Source: Balaenoptera acutorostrata (lineage: Eukaryota > Chordata > Mammalia > Artiodactyla > Balaenopteridae). From it: DNA of 64,000 nt. The translations under genes and the position numbers were made by a program. Position 1 is the first letter of the stretch; every line of letters starts with the position of its first letter. The stretch covers positions 64,228,405-64,292,404 of the forward strand of contig NC_080067.1 in assembly GCF_949987535.1 (NCBI RefSeq), in the 5' to 3' direction. The notes below the pieces were generated by a model, which worked only from the letters and a program-made list of their open reading frames with translations, was not told the DNA's origin and did no database searches. Shown here piece by piece: positions 45,695-56,704 of the stretch.

Positions 45695-46845
45695 GGAGTT
45701 AGATCAATATGGTGTAGTAGGACAATGCACAACTCACCTCCCCCCAACAAACACATCAAAAATACATCTACTTGTGGAACAATTCTCACTGAAAACTAAC
45801 TGAAGACTGGCAGAGAGACTCTTGTACAACCAAGGCTGTAAGAAAGATCCACACAGAATTGGGTAGGAAGGAAAGTAAAGCAATCAGGTCAGGACCTGTG
45901 CCCCTGAGAGGGGTCTTACAGGAAATGGAAGATTACATGAGTGGAGATCCCTGAGGAATGAGCAGTTTGAGCCACATATTGGGCTCCCCAACCATGAGGT
46001 CCAACAAAGGGAAGATGAGACCCCTTGGCTTATTGGAGAGCCAGTGGGATTAACAGTAAGGCTATGGGAAGCCTGGACTCTACTCGGGAGGAGCACATTT
46101 GCACTCCCTTGCCCCCCAATGAAGGGCAGAGAGTGTGGCTTGAGAATGCAGGGGTGGCTGACTAGTTTCCTGCTACTGTCCCAGCACATGCTCTGGCCTG
46201 AGCTGAGCGAATGCTCCAGCACCTCTTGCCTCATGTGGCAGCTCCGCACTGAAGCAAGAGCTGCCGTGACTAGGGAACAACCTCTGCCATGAGATGCTGA
46301 GGTGGCTCAAACCCAAAGTGGTGTCTGAGCAGGGAGGGGGCAGCCATTGCTGGCATTTACACTGGTGGTGCATCAGAGACAGTTGAGATATCTAAGGGCC
46401 ACAGGACTTTCACAGCCCAGTGCCCCAGACCTCACCAAGTGCCCAAGCCAGCTCTTCTTGCTCCAGTGTTGCTGGGAGTGGGGAGAGCTCACAGTTGAAG
46501 GGAACTGAGCCACCTCGGACCCGACCCTCAGGGCTTCTGCTCCAGCAACTTGTGACCTGACCCCACCCGATAGGGTGGTGATGGCCACTGACCAAAGGAG
46601 GAGCCCCAGAGCACACCAGGCTCTGGTTCTAGCCACTCCATCTCAAGTTCCACCTCCCACCAAGGTAATACCTTCCAGCACACCCTGAGGAAAGACACAA
46701 CTTTTTCATGTAAAAGTCAGCTCTCCCACCAAAGCCACTAGGCACGTACAGACTGTATAGGGACACTCCCACATAAGGACACACCTTCAAGAATGCAATA
46801 GGTAACTGTTCACTTAATTTCACAGAGACATAGAAAGTTAATTAA
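45695..46845 (+). promoter_or_regulatory. 5' UTR of the old L1
   Basis: GC-rich compared with its flanks, with CCTGGACTCTACTCGGGAGG, TGAGCCACCTCGGACCCGAC and ACTCTACCAAGG-type elements. It is unlike the 5' UTRs at 6538 and 22096 except for the start motif, so a third control region is present in the window. Antisense open frames (46373-46636, 45884-46249) occur, as in GC-rich DNA generally; I do not call them genes. Confidence 0.65.
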
Positions 46846-47710
46846 AATGAGAAGATGGAGTAATTTGTCTCAATTGAAAAAGCAAGAGAAAATGCCTGTA
46901 AAAAACAAGTAATAAAACAATTTACTGGATTAAAAAATTCAAAACATTAGTAATAAGGATGCTAACTGAATTAGGGAAAAGAATAGATGAACACAGTGAA
47001 AATTTTGACAAGGAACTATGGAATACAAAAATAACCAGTCAGAACTGAAGAATATAATAACTGAAATGAAAAACATACTATAAGGAATGAACAGTAGACT
47101 AGGTGATACAGAAGAATGCATTAAGTGTTCTGGAATATAAAATAATGGAAATCACCCAATGAGAACAGCAAAAATAAATAAATAAACATTTAAAACTTAG
47201 AACAGTTTAATGGATCTTTAGGATAATATCAAGCTTAACAACATTCACATTATAGGGGCCCAGAGGAGAAAAGAGAGAGAAGGGGGTTGAAAATGTATTT
47301 AATGAAATTATGGCTTAAAACTTCCCAAAACTGAAGAAAGAAACAGATATCCAGGTACAGGAAGCACAGGGCAAGATGAATCCAAACAGACTCACAACAA
47401 GACATATCATAATTAAAATGGCAAAAGTTAAAGATAAAGAGAGAATTCTAAAGGCAGCAAGAGAAAAACAAAGAGTCATATACAAGGGAACACCCATAGG
47501 CTATCAGCTGATTTTTCCACAGAAACTTTGCAGGCCAGAAAGGAATGGCATAAGCTGAAAGGGAAAAACCTGCAACCGAGGATACTCTACTCAGGAAGGT
47601 TATTATTTAGAATTGAAGGAGACATAAAGAACTTCTCAGGCAAGCAAAAACTGAAAGAGTTCAACAATACTAAACTGACGTGAAAGGCAACATTAAAGGG
47701 TCTTCTCTAA
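46846..47710 (+). pseudogene. L1 ORF1 relic
   Basis: Begins near ATGAGAAGATGGAGTAATTT and ends near CTTCTCTAAGTGGG. The best surviving block is 47376-47558 (NPNRLTTRHIIIKMAKVKDK, then ILKAAREKQRVIYKGTPIG), matching the RRM-CTD part of ORF1 in the intact L1. Stops and frameshifts occur throughout, and the coiled-coil part is barely readable. Confidence 0.85.
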
Positions 47711-48192
47711 GTGGGAAAGAAAATGCTATAAGAAGTAAGTATCTATAGGAAAGGAAAAATTCCACTAGTAAAGGCAAATATATAGTAAAGGCTGAGGATC
47801 AACTACTTAAATAAGATAGCACAAAGATTAAAAGACAAAAAAATGTAAAATTAACTATAACTACAATAATCAGTACAGGGATAAACAAGAAGATGTAAAA
47901 TATGACATCAAAAACACAAAATGTGGGGAGGGAAGAAAAAAATGTAGCTCTTTTAGAATGTGTTTGACCTCAAAGGACTGCCTGTTTAAAACTAATAGAT
48001 ATAGTTATAAGTCAACATATATGAACCCCATGGTAACCACAGGTTAAAAACATACAACAGATATTCAAAAACAAGGGAAAAAAAGGAACACAAGCATACC
48101 ACTAAAGAAAATCATTAAACCACAAGCAAAGAAACTAAAAGAAGAAACGAACAGGGAAGAACTACAAAAACCAACTGGAAAACAGTAATAAA
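47711..48192 (+). other. Long ORF1-ORF2 spacer of the old L1
   Basis: About 480 bases, against 58 in the intact L1 at 8413-8470. It contains AACTATAACTACAATAATCA and GGTAACCACAGGTTAAAAAC. Long spacers of this kind are also suggested in the older L1M at about 18250-18690, so it is probably ancestral rather than inserted. Confidence 0.6.
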
Positions 48193-49643
48193 ATGGCAAT
48201 AAGTACATACCTATGACTAATTAATTTAAATATCAATGGACTAAATGTTCCAATCAAAAGACACAGGGTGGCTGATTAAATTAAAAAACAAGACCCATCT
48301 ATATACACTGCTTACAAACACTCATTTCAGAACTAAAGCACACAGACTGAAAGTGAGGGGAAACAGATATTTCATGCAAATGGAAAAGATAAGAAAGCGG
48401 GGGTAGCAGTACTCATATCAGACAAAACAGACTTTAAAACAAAGTCTATAACAAAAGACAAAGAAGGGCATTATATAATGATAAAAGGATCAATACAAGA
48501 AGAGAATATTACACTCATTAACATTTATGCACTCAATACAGGAGCACCTAAATATATAAAGCAAATATTGAGACATAAAGAGAGAAATTGACAATAATGC
48601 AATAATTGTAGGGGACTTAAACACCCCACATACATCAATGGACAAATCATTCAGACAGAAAATCAATAAGGCAATAGTGGTCTTAAATGACAACATATAC
48701 CAGTTGGACATAATACATATTTACAGGACATTCCATCCCAAAATAGCAGAATACACATGCTTTTCAAGTACATATGGAACATTCTCCAGGAGATATCACA
48801 TCCTAGGCCACAAAACAAGTCTAAACAACTTTAAGCAGATAGAAATTATATCAAGCATTTCTTCTGACCACAATGGTATGACACTAGAAATCAATTATAG
48901 GAAGAAAAATGGGTAAAGCACTAACATGTGAAGACTAAACAACATGTTGCTAAAAAACCAATGGGTCAATGAAGAAATCAAAAATAAAATCAGAAAATAC
49001 CTCGAGACAAATGAAAATGGAAACACAACTTTCCAAAATCTATGGGATGCAGCAAAAGAAGTGGTAAAGGGGAAGTTTATAGTGATTCGGGCCTTCCTCA
49101 AGAAACAAGAAAAATCTCAAATAACCAACCCAAACTTCTGTCTAAAGGAATTAGAAAAAGAGGAATAAACAAAGCCCAAAGTCAGCAGAAGGAAAGAAAT
49201 AATAAATATCAGAAAGGAAATAAATAAAATCAAGAGAAGAAAAAAAAAAGGCAATAGAAAAGATCAGTGAAACCAAGAGCTGGTTTTTTGAAAAAATAAA
49301 CAAAATTGATAAATCTTTAGCCGAGCTCAACAATAAAAAAAGAGAGGACCCAAATAAACAAAACAAGAAATGAAAGGGGAGAAATAACAACCAATACCAA
49401 AGAGATACAAAAAAAAAAATTGTAAGAGAATACTATGAAGAGTTATATGTCAACAAATTGGACAACCTAGAAGAAATGGACAAATTTCTAGAAATATCCA
49501 ACCTTCTAAGACTGAATCAGGAAGAAATACATAATCTGAACATACCGATCACTAGTAGTGAAATTGAATTTGTAATTTAAAAAAACAAAAGTCTATGACT
49601 GGATGGCTTCAAAGGGGAATTCTACCAAACATATAAAGAAGAG

Positions 49644-49769
49644 GGACTTGCCTGGTGGTCCAGTGGTTAAGACTCTGCGCTTCCACTGCAGGGGGCACGG
49701 GTGAAATCCCTGGTCTGGGAACTAGGATCCGGCATGCCACGTGGCACAGCAAAAAATATATATACATAT
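49644..49769 (+). mobile_element. tRNA-derived SINE, short form, 13-bp TSD
   Basis: Head GGACTTGCCTGGTGGTCCAG with an A-box-like part and GGTGAAATCCCTGGTCT as the decayed B box, then TAGGATCCGGCATGCCACGT and an AT-rich tail. ATATAAAGAAGAG at 49631-49643 and 49770-49782 is a perfect TSD. It ends soon after the tRNA-like region and lacks the long CHR body. Confidence 0.92.
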
Positions 49770-49986
49770 ATATAAAGAAGAGCTAATGCTTATCCTTTTC
49801 AGACTATTCCAAAAAATTGAAGAGTAGGGAACACTCCTAGCTTCATTCTACAAGGCCGCCATTATCCTGATACCACAACCAAATAAAGACACTACAAAAC
49901 AAGAGAATTACAAGCCAATATCTTCGATGAACATAGATGCTCAACAAAATATTAGCAAAGTGAATTCAACAATATATAAAATGGAT

Positions 49987-50294
49987 TGGGACTTCCCTGG
50001 TGGCACAGTGGTTAAGAATCTGCTTGCCAGTGCAGGGGACATGGGTTTGATCCCTGGTCCAGGAAGATCCCACATGCTGCAGAGTAACTAAGCCTGTGTG
50101 CCAAAACTACCGGGCCTGCACTCTAGAGTCCACGAGCCACAGCTACTGAGCCCTCGAGCCACAACTACTGAACACCATGCGCCTAGAGCCCATGCTCTAA
50201 ACAAGAGAAGCCACCGCAATGAGAAGCCCTCACGCAGCAGAAAAGCCCAACGCGGCCAAAAATAAATAAATAAATATTTTAAATAAATAAATAA
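49987..50294 (+). mobile_element. Full-length CHR-type SINE, 11-bp TSD
   Basis: Starts at about 49987 with the GGGACTTCCCTGGTGGCACA head. The tRNA-Glu-like A box (GTGGCACAGTGGTTAAG) and B box (GGGTTTGATCCCTGGTC) are followed by AACTAAGCCTGTGTGCC, the CTACTGAGCCC repeats, AACAAGAGAAGCCACCGCAA and an AATAAATAAATAAATATTTT tail. ATAAAATGGAT at 49976-49986 and 50295-50305 flanks it. Confidence 0.94.
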
Positions 50295-52656
50295 ATAAAA
50301 TGGATCATGTGGGTTATTCTAGAGTTGCAAGTATGGTTCAATATTCACAAATTAATTGATGTGATACACCACATTAACAAACAGAAGGATAAAAACCACA
50401 TGATCATCTCAATAGACACAGAAAAAGCATTTGACAAAATTCAACAACTACTCATGATAAAAACTCTCATCAAAGTTAGTATAGAGGGAACATATCTCAA
50501 CATAATAAAGGCCATTTATGACAGACCCACATCTAACATCATACTCAACAATGAAAAGCTAAAAGCTTCTCCTCTAAAATCAGGAACATGATAAGGATGC
50601 CCACTCTCACCACTTCTATTTAACATAGTATAGGAAGACCTAGCCACAGCAATCACACAAGAAAAAGAAACAAAAAGCATCCAAACTGGAAGGTAAGAAG
50701 TAAAACTGTCACTATTTGCAGACGACATGATACTATACATAGAAAACCCTAAAGGCCTCACCAAAAAACTATTAGAACTAATAAATGAATTCAGTGAAGT
50801 TGTAGGATACAAGATTAATATAGAAAAATCGGTTGCTTTTCTATACACTAATAATAAAATATCAAAAAGAGAAAGTAGAAAAACAATCCTGTTTAAAATT
50901 GCATCCAAAAAATTTTAAATACTCAGGAATAAACTTAACCAAGGAGGTAAAAGAACTATACTCTGAAAAGTACAAAACATTGATGAAGGAGTTTGAAAGT
51001 GATACAAAGAAATGGAAAGACATCCCATGTTCTTGGATTGGAAGAATTAATATTGCCAAATGTTACCCAAAGCAATAGACAGATTTAACACAATCCCTAT
51101 CAAAATACCAATTACATTTTTCACAGAACTAGAACAAATAATCCTAAAATCTATATGAAACTGCAAAAGACCCTAAATTGCTAAAGCAATCCTGAGAAAA
51201 AAGAACAAAGCTGGTGGCCTCATGCTTCCTGATTTCAGACTATACTACAAAATTATAGTAACCAACAACATGGTAATGGAACAAAAACAGACATATAGAT
51301 CAGTGAAACAGAACAGAGAGCCCAGAAATAAACCAATGTACCTATGGTCAATTAACCTATGACAAAGGAGGCAAGAATACACAAGGAAAAGACAATCTCT
51401 TCAATAAGCAGTATTACATGTAAAAGAATGAAATTAGAACATTTTCTCATACCATGTACAAAAATAAATTCAAAATGGATTAAAGATCTAAATGTATAAC
51501 TGGAAATCATAAAACTCCTAGAAGAAAACATAGGCAGAATACTCTTTGACATAAATTTTAGCAATATTTTTTTGGATCTGTCTCCTAAGGCAAAGGAAAC
51601 AAAAGCATATATAAACAAATGGGGCCTAATTAAACTTAAAAACTTTTGCACAGCAGAGGAAACCACCGGCAAAATGAAAAGACACCTATTGAATGGGAAA
51701 AAATATTTGCAACTGATATGACTGATAAAGGGTTAATATCCAAAATATATGAACAGCTCGTACAACTCGATATCAAGATAACAAACAATCCAATTAAAAA
51801 ATGGGCCGAAGACCTGAATCGACTTTTTTCCAATAGACATTTTTTTCATGTCTTAACAGGCACATGAAAAAATGCTCAACATTGCTAATCATCAGAGAAA
51901 TGCAAATTAAAACCACAAGGAGATATCATCAAATGGCTATCATCAAAACTCTACAAATAACAAGTCTCGGCAATAATGTGGACAAAAGGGAACCCTAAGC
52001 ACACTGTTGGTAGAATTGTAAATTGTTGCAGCCACTATGGAAAATAGTATGGAAATTCCTCAAAAAAACCTAAAAAACAGAACTATCATATGGTCCAGCA
52101 ATTCCACTGCTAACATATACCTGAAGAAAACAAAAACACTAATTTGAAAAGATACATGCACCCCAATGCTCAGAGCAGCATTATTTACAATAGCCAAGAT
52201 ATGGAAGCAACCTAAGTACCCATCAACAGATGAATGGATAAAGATGTGACATGTATATGCAATGGAATATTAGTCATAAAAAAAAAATGAAATTCTGCCA
52301 TTTGCAACAATATGGATGGACCTAGAGAGTATTATGCTTAGTGAAATAAGTCAGAGAAAGACAAATACTCTGTTATCATTTATATATGGAATCTAAAAAA
52401 TAAACAAATGTGTATAACAAAACAGAAACAGACGTACAGATATAGAGAACAAACAAGTGGTTAACAGTGAGGAGAGGGAACGGGGGACAGGAGAGTTAGG
52501 GATATGGGAATACGAGACACAAATTATTCTGTATAAAATAAGTAAGCAACGAGGATATACTGTACAGCATAGGGAAATACAACCATTATTTTGTAATAAC
52601 TTTATATGGATTATAATCTATAAAAATATTGAATCACTGAAAAAAAGACAAGCAAG

Positions 52657-52934
52657 AAAATAATGAATATGAAGACTCTAATATGACATTGTGAGGGCTT
52701 CCATTAGTGACCAAAAGCATATATATAGGTCAGGATTTTCTTTCGTCTATATTACTTTTCCCATACCACATAACTTTCAAATCACAAGTTAGGACTGAAC
52801 AGTTTAAGGTTCAAAATTAGTGCTGAAATTTAGGCTGCCTACTAATTTTTGGTTGTCCCTTCAATAGTAAACTCAAGATCATATACAAGAAAAAAAAAAA
52901 AAAAAAAACTAAATACCTAAACTGAAGTCGTACT
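52657..52934. other. Short unique stretch with poly(A) run
   Basis: No gene recognised. A 20-base A-run lies at about 52889-52908; no element body is recognisable before it. Confidence 0.55.
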
Positions 52935-53125
52935 GTGTTAGGAATTTTCACTTACAGCATTAATTTAATCTTCACAATCATCCAGTGTGGAAAGTATTAT
53001 TATCCCCATTTTCTAGAAGAGGAATTTCAGGCTTGGAGAAGTTAAGGAATCAGTCAAAAATACATGGGTATTAGGTGACAGAAGCAGGAGTCTCCTCCAA
53101 CCACTCCCCTTCTCCAGTAGTTTTA
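52935..53125 (-). mobile_element. MIR-type SINE, antisense
   Basis: TTAATCTTCACAATCATCCA, GGAAAGTATTATTATCCCCA, TTTTCTAGAAGAGGAATTTC, GGCTTGGAGAAGTTAAGGAA and ATTAGGTGACAGAAGCAGGA follow the MIR complement order. Confidence 0.8.
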
Positions 53126-53439
53126 AATTTTACATTTCAAAATAGAAATATCTTTTTTTCTGATGACATGATCATTGTAAAAATTAAAAGCATTCAAAGT
53201 TAAAGGATCACCTCTCTGTCAATTGACACACATACATACAAACATACACGCACACCCCCAAAACTACCATACAGCAATCATGGCAGCTTCCCTCTAGTAT
53301 CACTGACTGTTAAATTCTTTTAATTTTTATTGAGCTGTAGTCAAATCTGCTCACTAAGACTATGCAGATAAATAACATTTTCCTTCTATGTTGAAAGCTT
53401 TTCCAATATTGTATTTGAAAACAATTCTCATGCCCCAAC
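53126..53439. other. Intergenic DNA with CA-rich simple sequence
   Basis: Only a degenerate ACACATACATAC stretch at 53226-53260 is recognisable. Confidence 0.5.
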
Positions 53440-54970
53440 TTAGATTTTTTTTTTCTTTAGGTTTAACATGCCCAGTTCCTTCAACTCTCCCTCTCGCAAA
53501 TGAAAGCATTTCCAGATCTATAATTTTCCTGGATTACTTCCTGGAATTGAACGTAATATTCCAGATATAGATTGATCAGCTGCAGAATATTTAACTCTCT
53601 TAATTTGGACACTCCATTTTAAAGCACTTTCTTGAGCATATGACCTTTAAGACTAAAATCTAAGTGTGCATTTACTTTCTGGGCATCTATATAAAATTTT
53701 TTACTTTTAATGAGTTTATAGCCAACTGAAAACCCTAAGCAATTTTGCCAGATCTTCTTCTTTCTGTATTTAAACATTTGTTTGTCTTAACCTAAGTATG
53801 TATCCTCTATGTTAACTGAATCAGTTCTATGATCTATTATATTAGTTATCCCTTCCAGGTTATGTCATTTCCAATTGAACCCATTCACCTCCTATGTCTT
53901 CAGGTCACTAATAAAATGTCAATCAGGTCAGGACAAAATTCACAGCCCTGCAATTTGTCACTCAAAACACCCTTCCAACTCAATATCAATCCATTAATCA
54001 ACTGCCTTTGTGTACCATGCAATGGTGCAATAGATAAAAATCGCTCATGGTATTGGTATTTTGAATTAGCTTAAATTCCCCATATTTTAAACAATGATTG
54101 TAGCATAAAATGTTATAAATTTATACACTGGTTGTATTCAAAATGACACATGGGCCATCATTTTTTTGTTCCTAGATATGTATTTATTACAGAGTATATT
54201 AGAAAAATTATCACTGGTACATTACACAAACCTGTGTCCTTACAGCTATTTTCTTTTAGGATGAGGTTAAGTTTAAATTTAAATAAAAGAAAATCAGGTG
54301 ACAAAGAAAAATGTTAGGTATATAAAAGTAGACATAGTATGTGAATATGGTGAAAAATATAAAGGTACTAAACAAATGACTAGAAATAGAGAAACTCTGG
54401 CATAGAGTTTTATAGTTTTCAATACACAAATACATCATCTGATTCACATAAAACCACAATAGAGAGTACATGAGGGACATCATCAAATGCCTTACAGAAT
54501 ATATAGCCATTATTCTCAGTCAATAAGTTTCAAGAAACATAGGAAAAGAGTTTCACACAATTTTAACTTGTCCTAAGTAAACATTTACAGGTTCCTAGGA
54601 ATCAACATCTGCCTCTAATTCTCTATGAAAGTAGGCAAGGTTAAAATATAATAGAAATACATTTAAATAAAAATAATTTTCAGTATGTTTCCCAATGTGC
54701 TCTCAAGCCATCTGTCTAATAATCTGTTCTACAATTGTGTATGGCCTAAAGCTTTTGAGTCTATGATTTCTAGGTATGCTTTTATACCAACTGTAAAAAT
54801 TGGGACATTGCCTATCTCCAGTCTTTTGACACTTTTACTACCCAAATTTCCTCCAAGATACCTGGCAATAGTTCCTAAATAGTAGATTGATTTTTTTTCT
54901 TTTTTTTTGCTACTCTAGCATGCATGTATTTCATCTGACCCTAGGGACTTGAATTAATTTAGACCATCTG
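53440..54970 (-). mobile_element. L3/CR1-like LINE, antisense
   Basis: On + the sequence follows the complement of a CR1-clade ORF2: AACATGCCCAGTTCCTTCAA (53464), AACGTAATATTCCAGATATA, AGCAATTTTGCCAGATCTTC (53738), GTTATCCCTTCCAGG, AGGTCACTAATAAAATGTCA (53902), AATCCATTAATCAACTGCCT (53984) and, further on, GCATGTATTTCATCTGACCC (54922). The stretch 54080-54680 is less clear. No frame survives. The breadth suggests an ancient, unusually long surviving copy. Confidence 0.65.
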
Positions 54971-54974
54971 CATG

Positions 54975-55600
54975 CTCTCACCAATCAGTCAATAAATATT
55001 TTGAACATTCACTAAGTGCTGAGCAATACATTTTAAATTGTTTCCCCTGGGGAACTCACACAGGGAAGAAAGATACGTAAATAAATATATTTATTTCAAC
55101 ATAAGTGCTGCAACAGAAATATGTACAGAATCCCACGTGTATACAGAGGAAAAACTATCCACCTGTGCATGGCTTTTAAAAGGTGGAGATATGTGAGTTC
55201 AGTCTTAAAGACTGTCCATGAATTTCCCAGGCAAACAGGGGCATTCAAACAAAAGGATTAGTAAGTCTAATATTCAGGAAACACTAAGAAGTTCGGCAAA
55301 GCTGGAGCTCAAAAAGCATAATGGAATAGACAGATGAGATGAAAGAAAAGCTCAAAACATACCATGAAGGGCATTATGTGCCATCGTAAGTCTGAATTTA
55401 ATTCTATAAATTATAGAGAACCAAAAAAAATTTTTAAGTATGGAATGATAAGATTTATTTTTAGAGAAATAATTGGTGGGAGTAAAGAAGCTGTCTTCTT
55501 TACTTGATTGGAGGGTGAGAGGAGAAAATGTATGCCAAGCAGCAGCAAGAATTTTTAAGGAGGCTGCTGAGATAATGCAGGCAAACATTGAGGGCCAGAA
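54975..55600 (-). mobile_element. L2 LINE relic, antisense
   Basis: Starts TCAATAAATATTTTGAACAT (complement of the L2 3' terminus), then AGTGCTGAGCAATACATTTT, TCAGTCTTAAAGACTGTCCA (55200), TTGTGCCATCGTAAGTCTG-type text at 55375 and ATGGAATGATAAGATTTATT (55440). The order fits L2 read backwards. Confidence 0.75.
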
Positions 55601-56059
55601 TCAAGGTGCTGTCCTATGCTATTTGAGCTTTCAATTTCTCATCAGCATGTTCTTCTTCCAATTTAATAGTTTTGATAGAAGAGGCGAAAACTATATGGGG
55701 GACTAATTCTACTATTTCTCCATCACCTATTAATGTTAGAATTTTCCCCAAGTGGGAATTATCTACCACTTTCTTTTATTCTGTTTATTCTAAATAGAAT
55801 TACAAATATTTACATTTATTCCAAAAATATGCAAAAAGTTTTAAACAATCAAAAGCTAATATTTTGTTAGAATTTTCTATATGTTTCAGATTATTCTAGG
55901 CTTTTACCTTTCCTGACACTATTATTACAGGTTTCTGTTACCCTTCTCTTTGAATTTGACTACATATATGTGGTAAAATTTGCTAGATTCTACACCCTAC
56001 CTGCCATATGTTTCTGCCTCCATCTAATTTACTAATAGACCTCCCAGATTCTAGGCAGA
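55601..56059. other. Intergenic DNA, nothing recognised
   Basis: No supportable feature. Confidence 0.5.
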
Positions 56060-56490
56060 AATGCATATATCCACACTAAAATTTGGATTTCCCAGCCTTC
56101 ATTATAGCTAGGTGTGACTCTGGCTAATTTTGGCCAAGGGAAATAAAAGGAACTAGTATGTGCAACTTAAGAGTATCCTTATAGTATGGAGACATGCCCT
56201 TCTTCCCTTCCTCCTTCTCGATGGCTGAAATATAGAAGTGATGGCTGGAGCTGGAACAGCTATATTAGACCATGAGGTGACCTTGAAAATAATGTCTACA
56301 TGCGGCAGAACCAAAAAAAGGCTGGGTCCATGAGAACATTATAGAGCACAGACACTGGGCCAGTCCTGGACTACCCACCAACAGATTTTAACAGAAAAGA
56401 GAAATGAATTTCTATCCTGTTTAAGCTACTATAACTTTAAGTTCCTAGCAGCCAAACCTAATCCCTAAGTGATAGGTATCTCTTCTTTTA
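56060..56490 (+). repeat. Ancient mammalian interspersed repeat, sense
   Basis: Best preserved of three copies of the same layout: TAATTTTGGCCAAGGGAAAT, CCCTTCTTCCCTTCCTCCTT, GACCATGAGGTGACCTTGAA (56269), GGCTGGGTCCATGAGAACAT (56320), CCAGTCCTGGACTACCCACC (56360), TTCTATCCTGTTTAAGCTAC and CAGCCAAACCTAATCCCTAA at the end. Family not named. Confidence 0.55.
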
Positions 56491-56704
56491 AATTTTAATC
56501 TCTTCCATCTTCTTTTTAAAGATCATAAAGTGCAAGTAGAAGATAAGGGAAAAACGTCAATGGCACCCTTCCTTCGTATCACCCAATTCTTGTGTACCAC
56601 ATAAGTTTATTTGGTGCATTTTTTTCTTCCTTCACTGGAGTGATCTCAAATTGTAAAGTCAACGTGTCATTTGAAGGCCTGTCATTATTACCAAGCTGTC
56701 ATTT

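Larger units (their letters stand above)
48193..52380 (+). pseudogene. L1 ORF2 relic, interrupted by two SINEs
   Basis: Starts near ATGGCAATAAGTACATACC at 48193. Readable blocks are 48638-48916 (endonuclease end: SRRYHILGHKTS, SISSDHNGMTLEI), 48944-49168 (linker), 50307-50591 ([19 protein letters not shown]), 50727-50918 (just after the FADD motif at about 50715-50728), 50833-51078 and 51646-51867. SINEs at 49644 and 49987 split the RT region. Stops are many; dead for a long time. Confidence 0.9.
45695..52644 (+). mobile_element. Old full-length L1 with 12-bp TSD and two nested SINEs
   Basis: AAGACAAGCAAG flanks it perfectly at 45683-45694 and 52645-52656. Inside are a ~1.15-kb 5' UTR starting GGAGTTAGATCAATATGGTG (a decayed form of the AAGATGGCGG start), a broken ORF1, an unusually long spacer of ~480 bp, a broken ORF2 and a 3' UTR with an A-rich end. 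Two CHR-type SINEs at 49644-49769 and 49987-50294 add ~430 bp. The preserved TSD shows it was full length on arrival. Confidence 0.93.

Noticed and set aside
46373..46636. Antisense 87-codon frame in the old L1 5' UTR as an ORF0 analogue
   Set aside because: Overlapping alternative frames exist on both strands in this GC-rich region, and the element is long dead.
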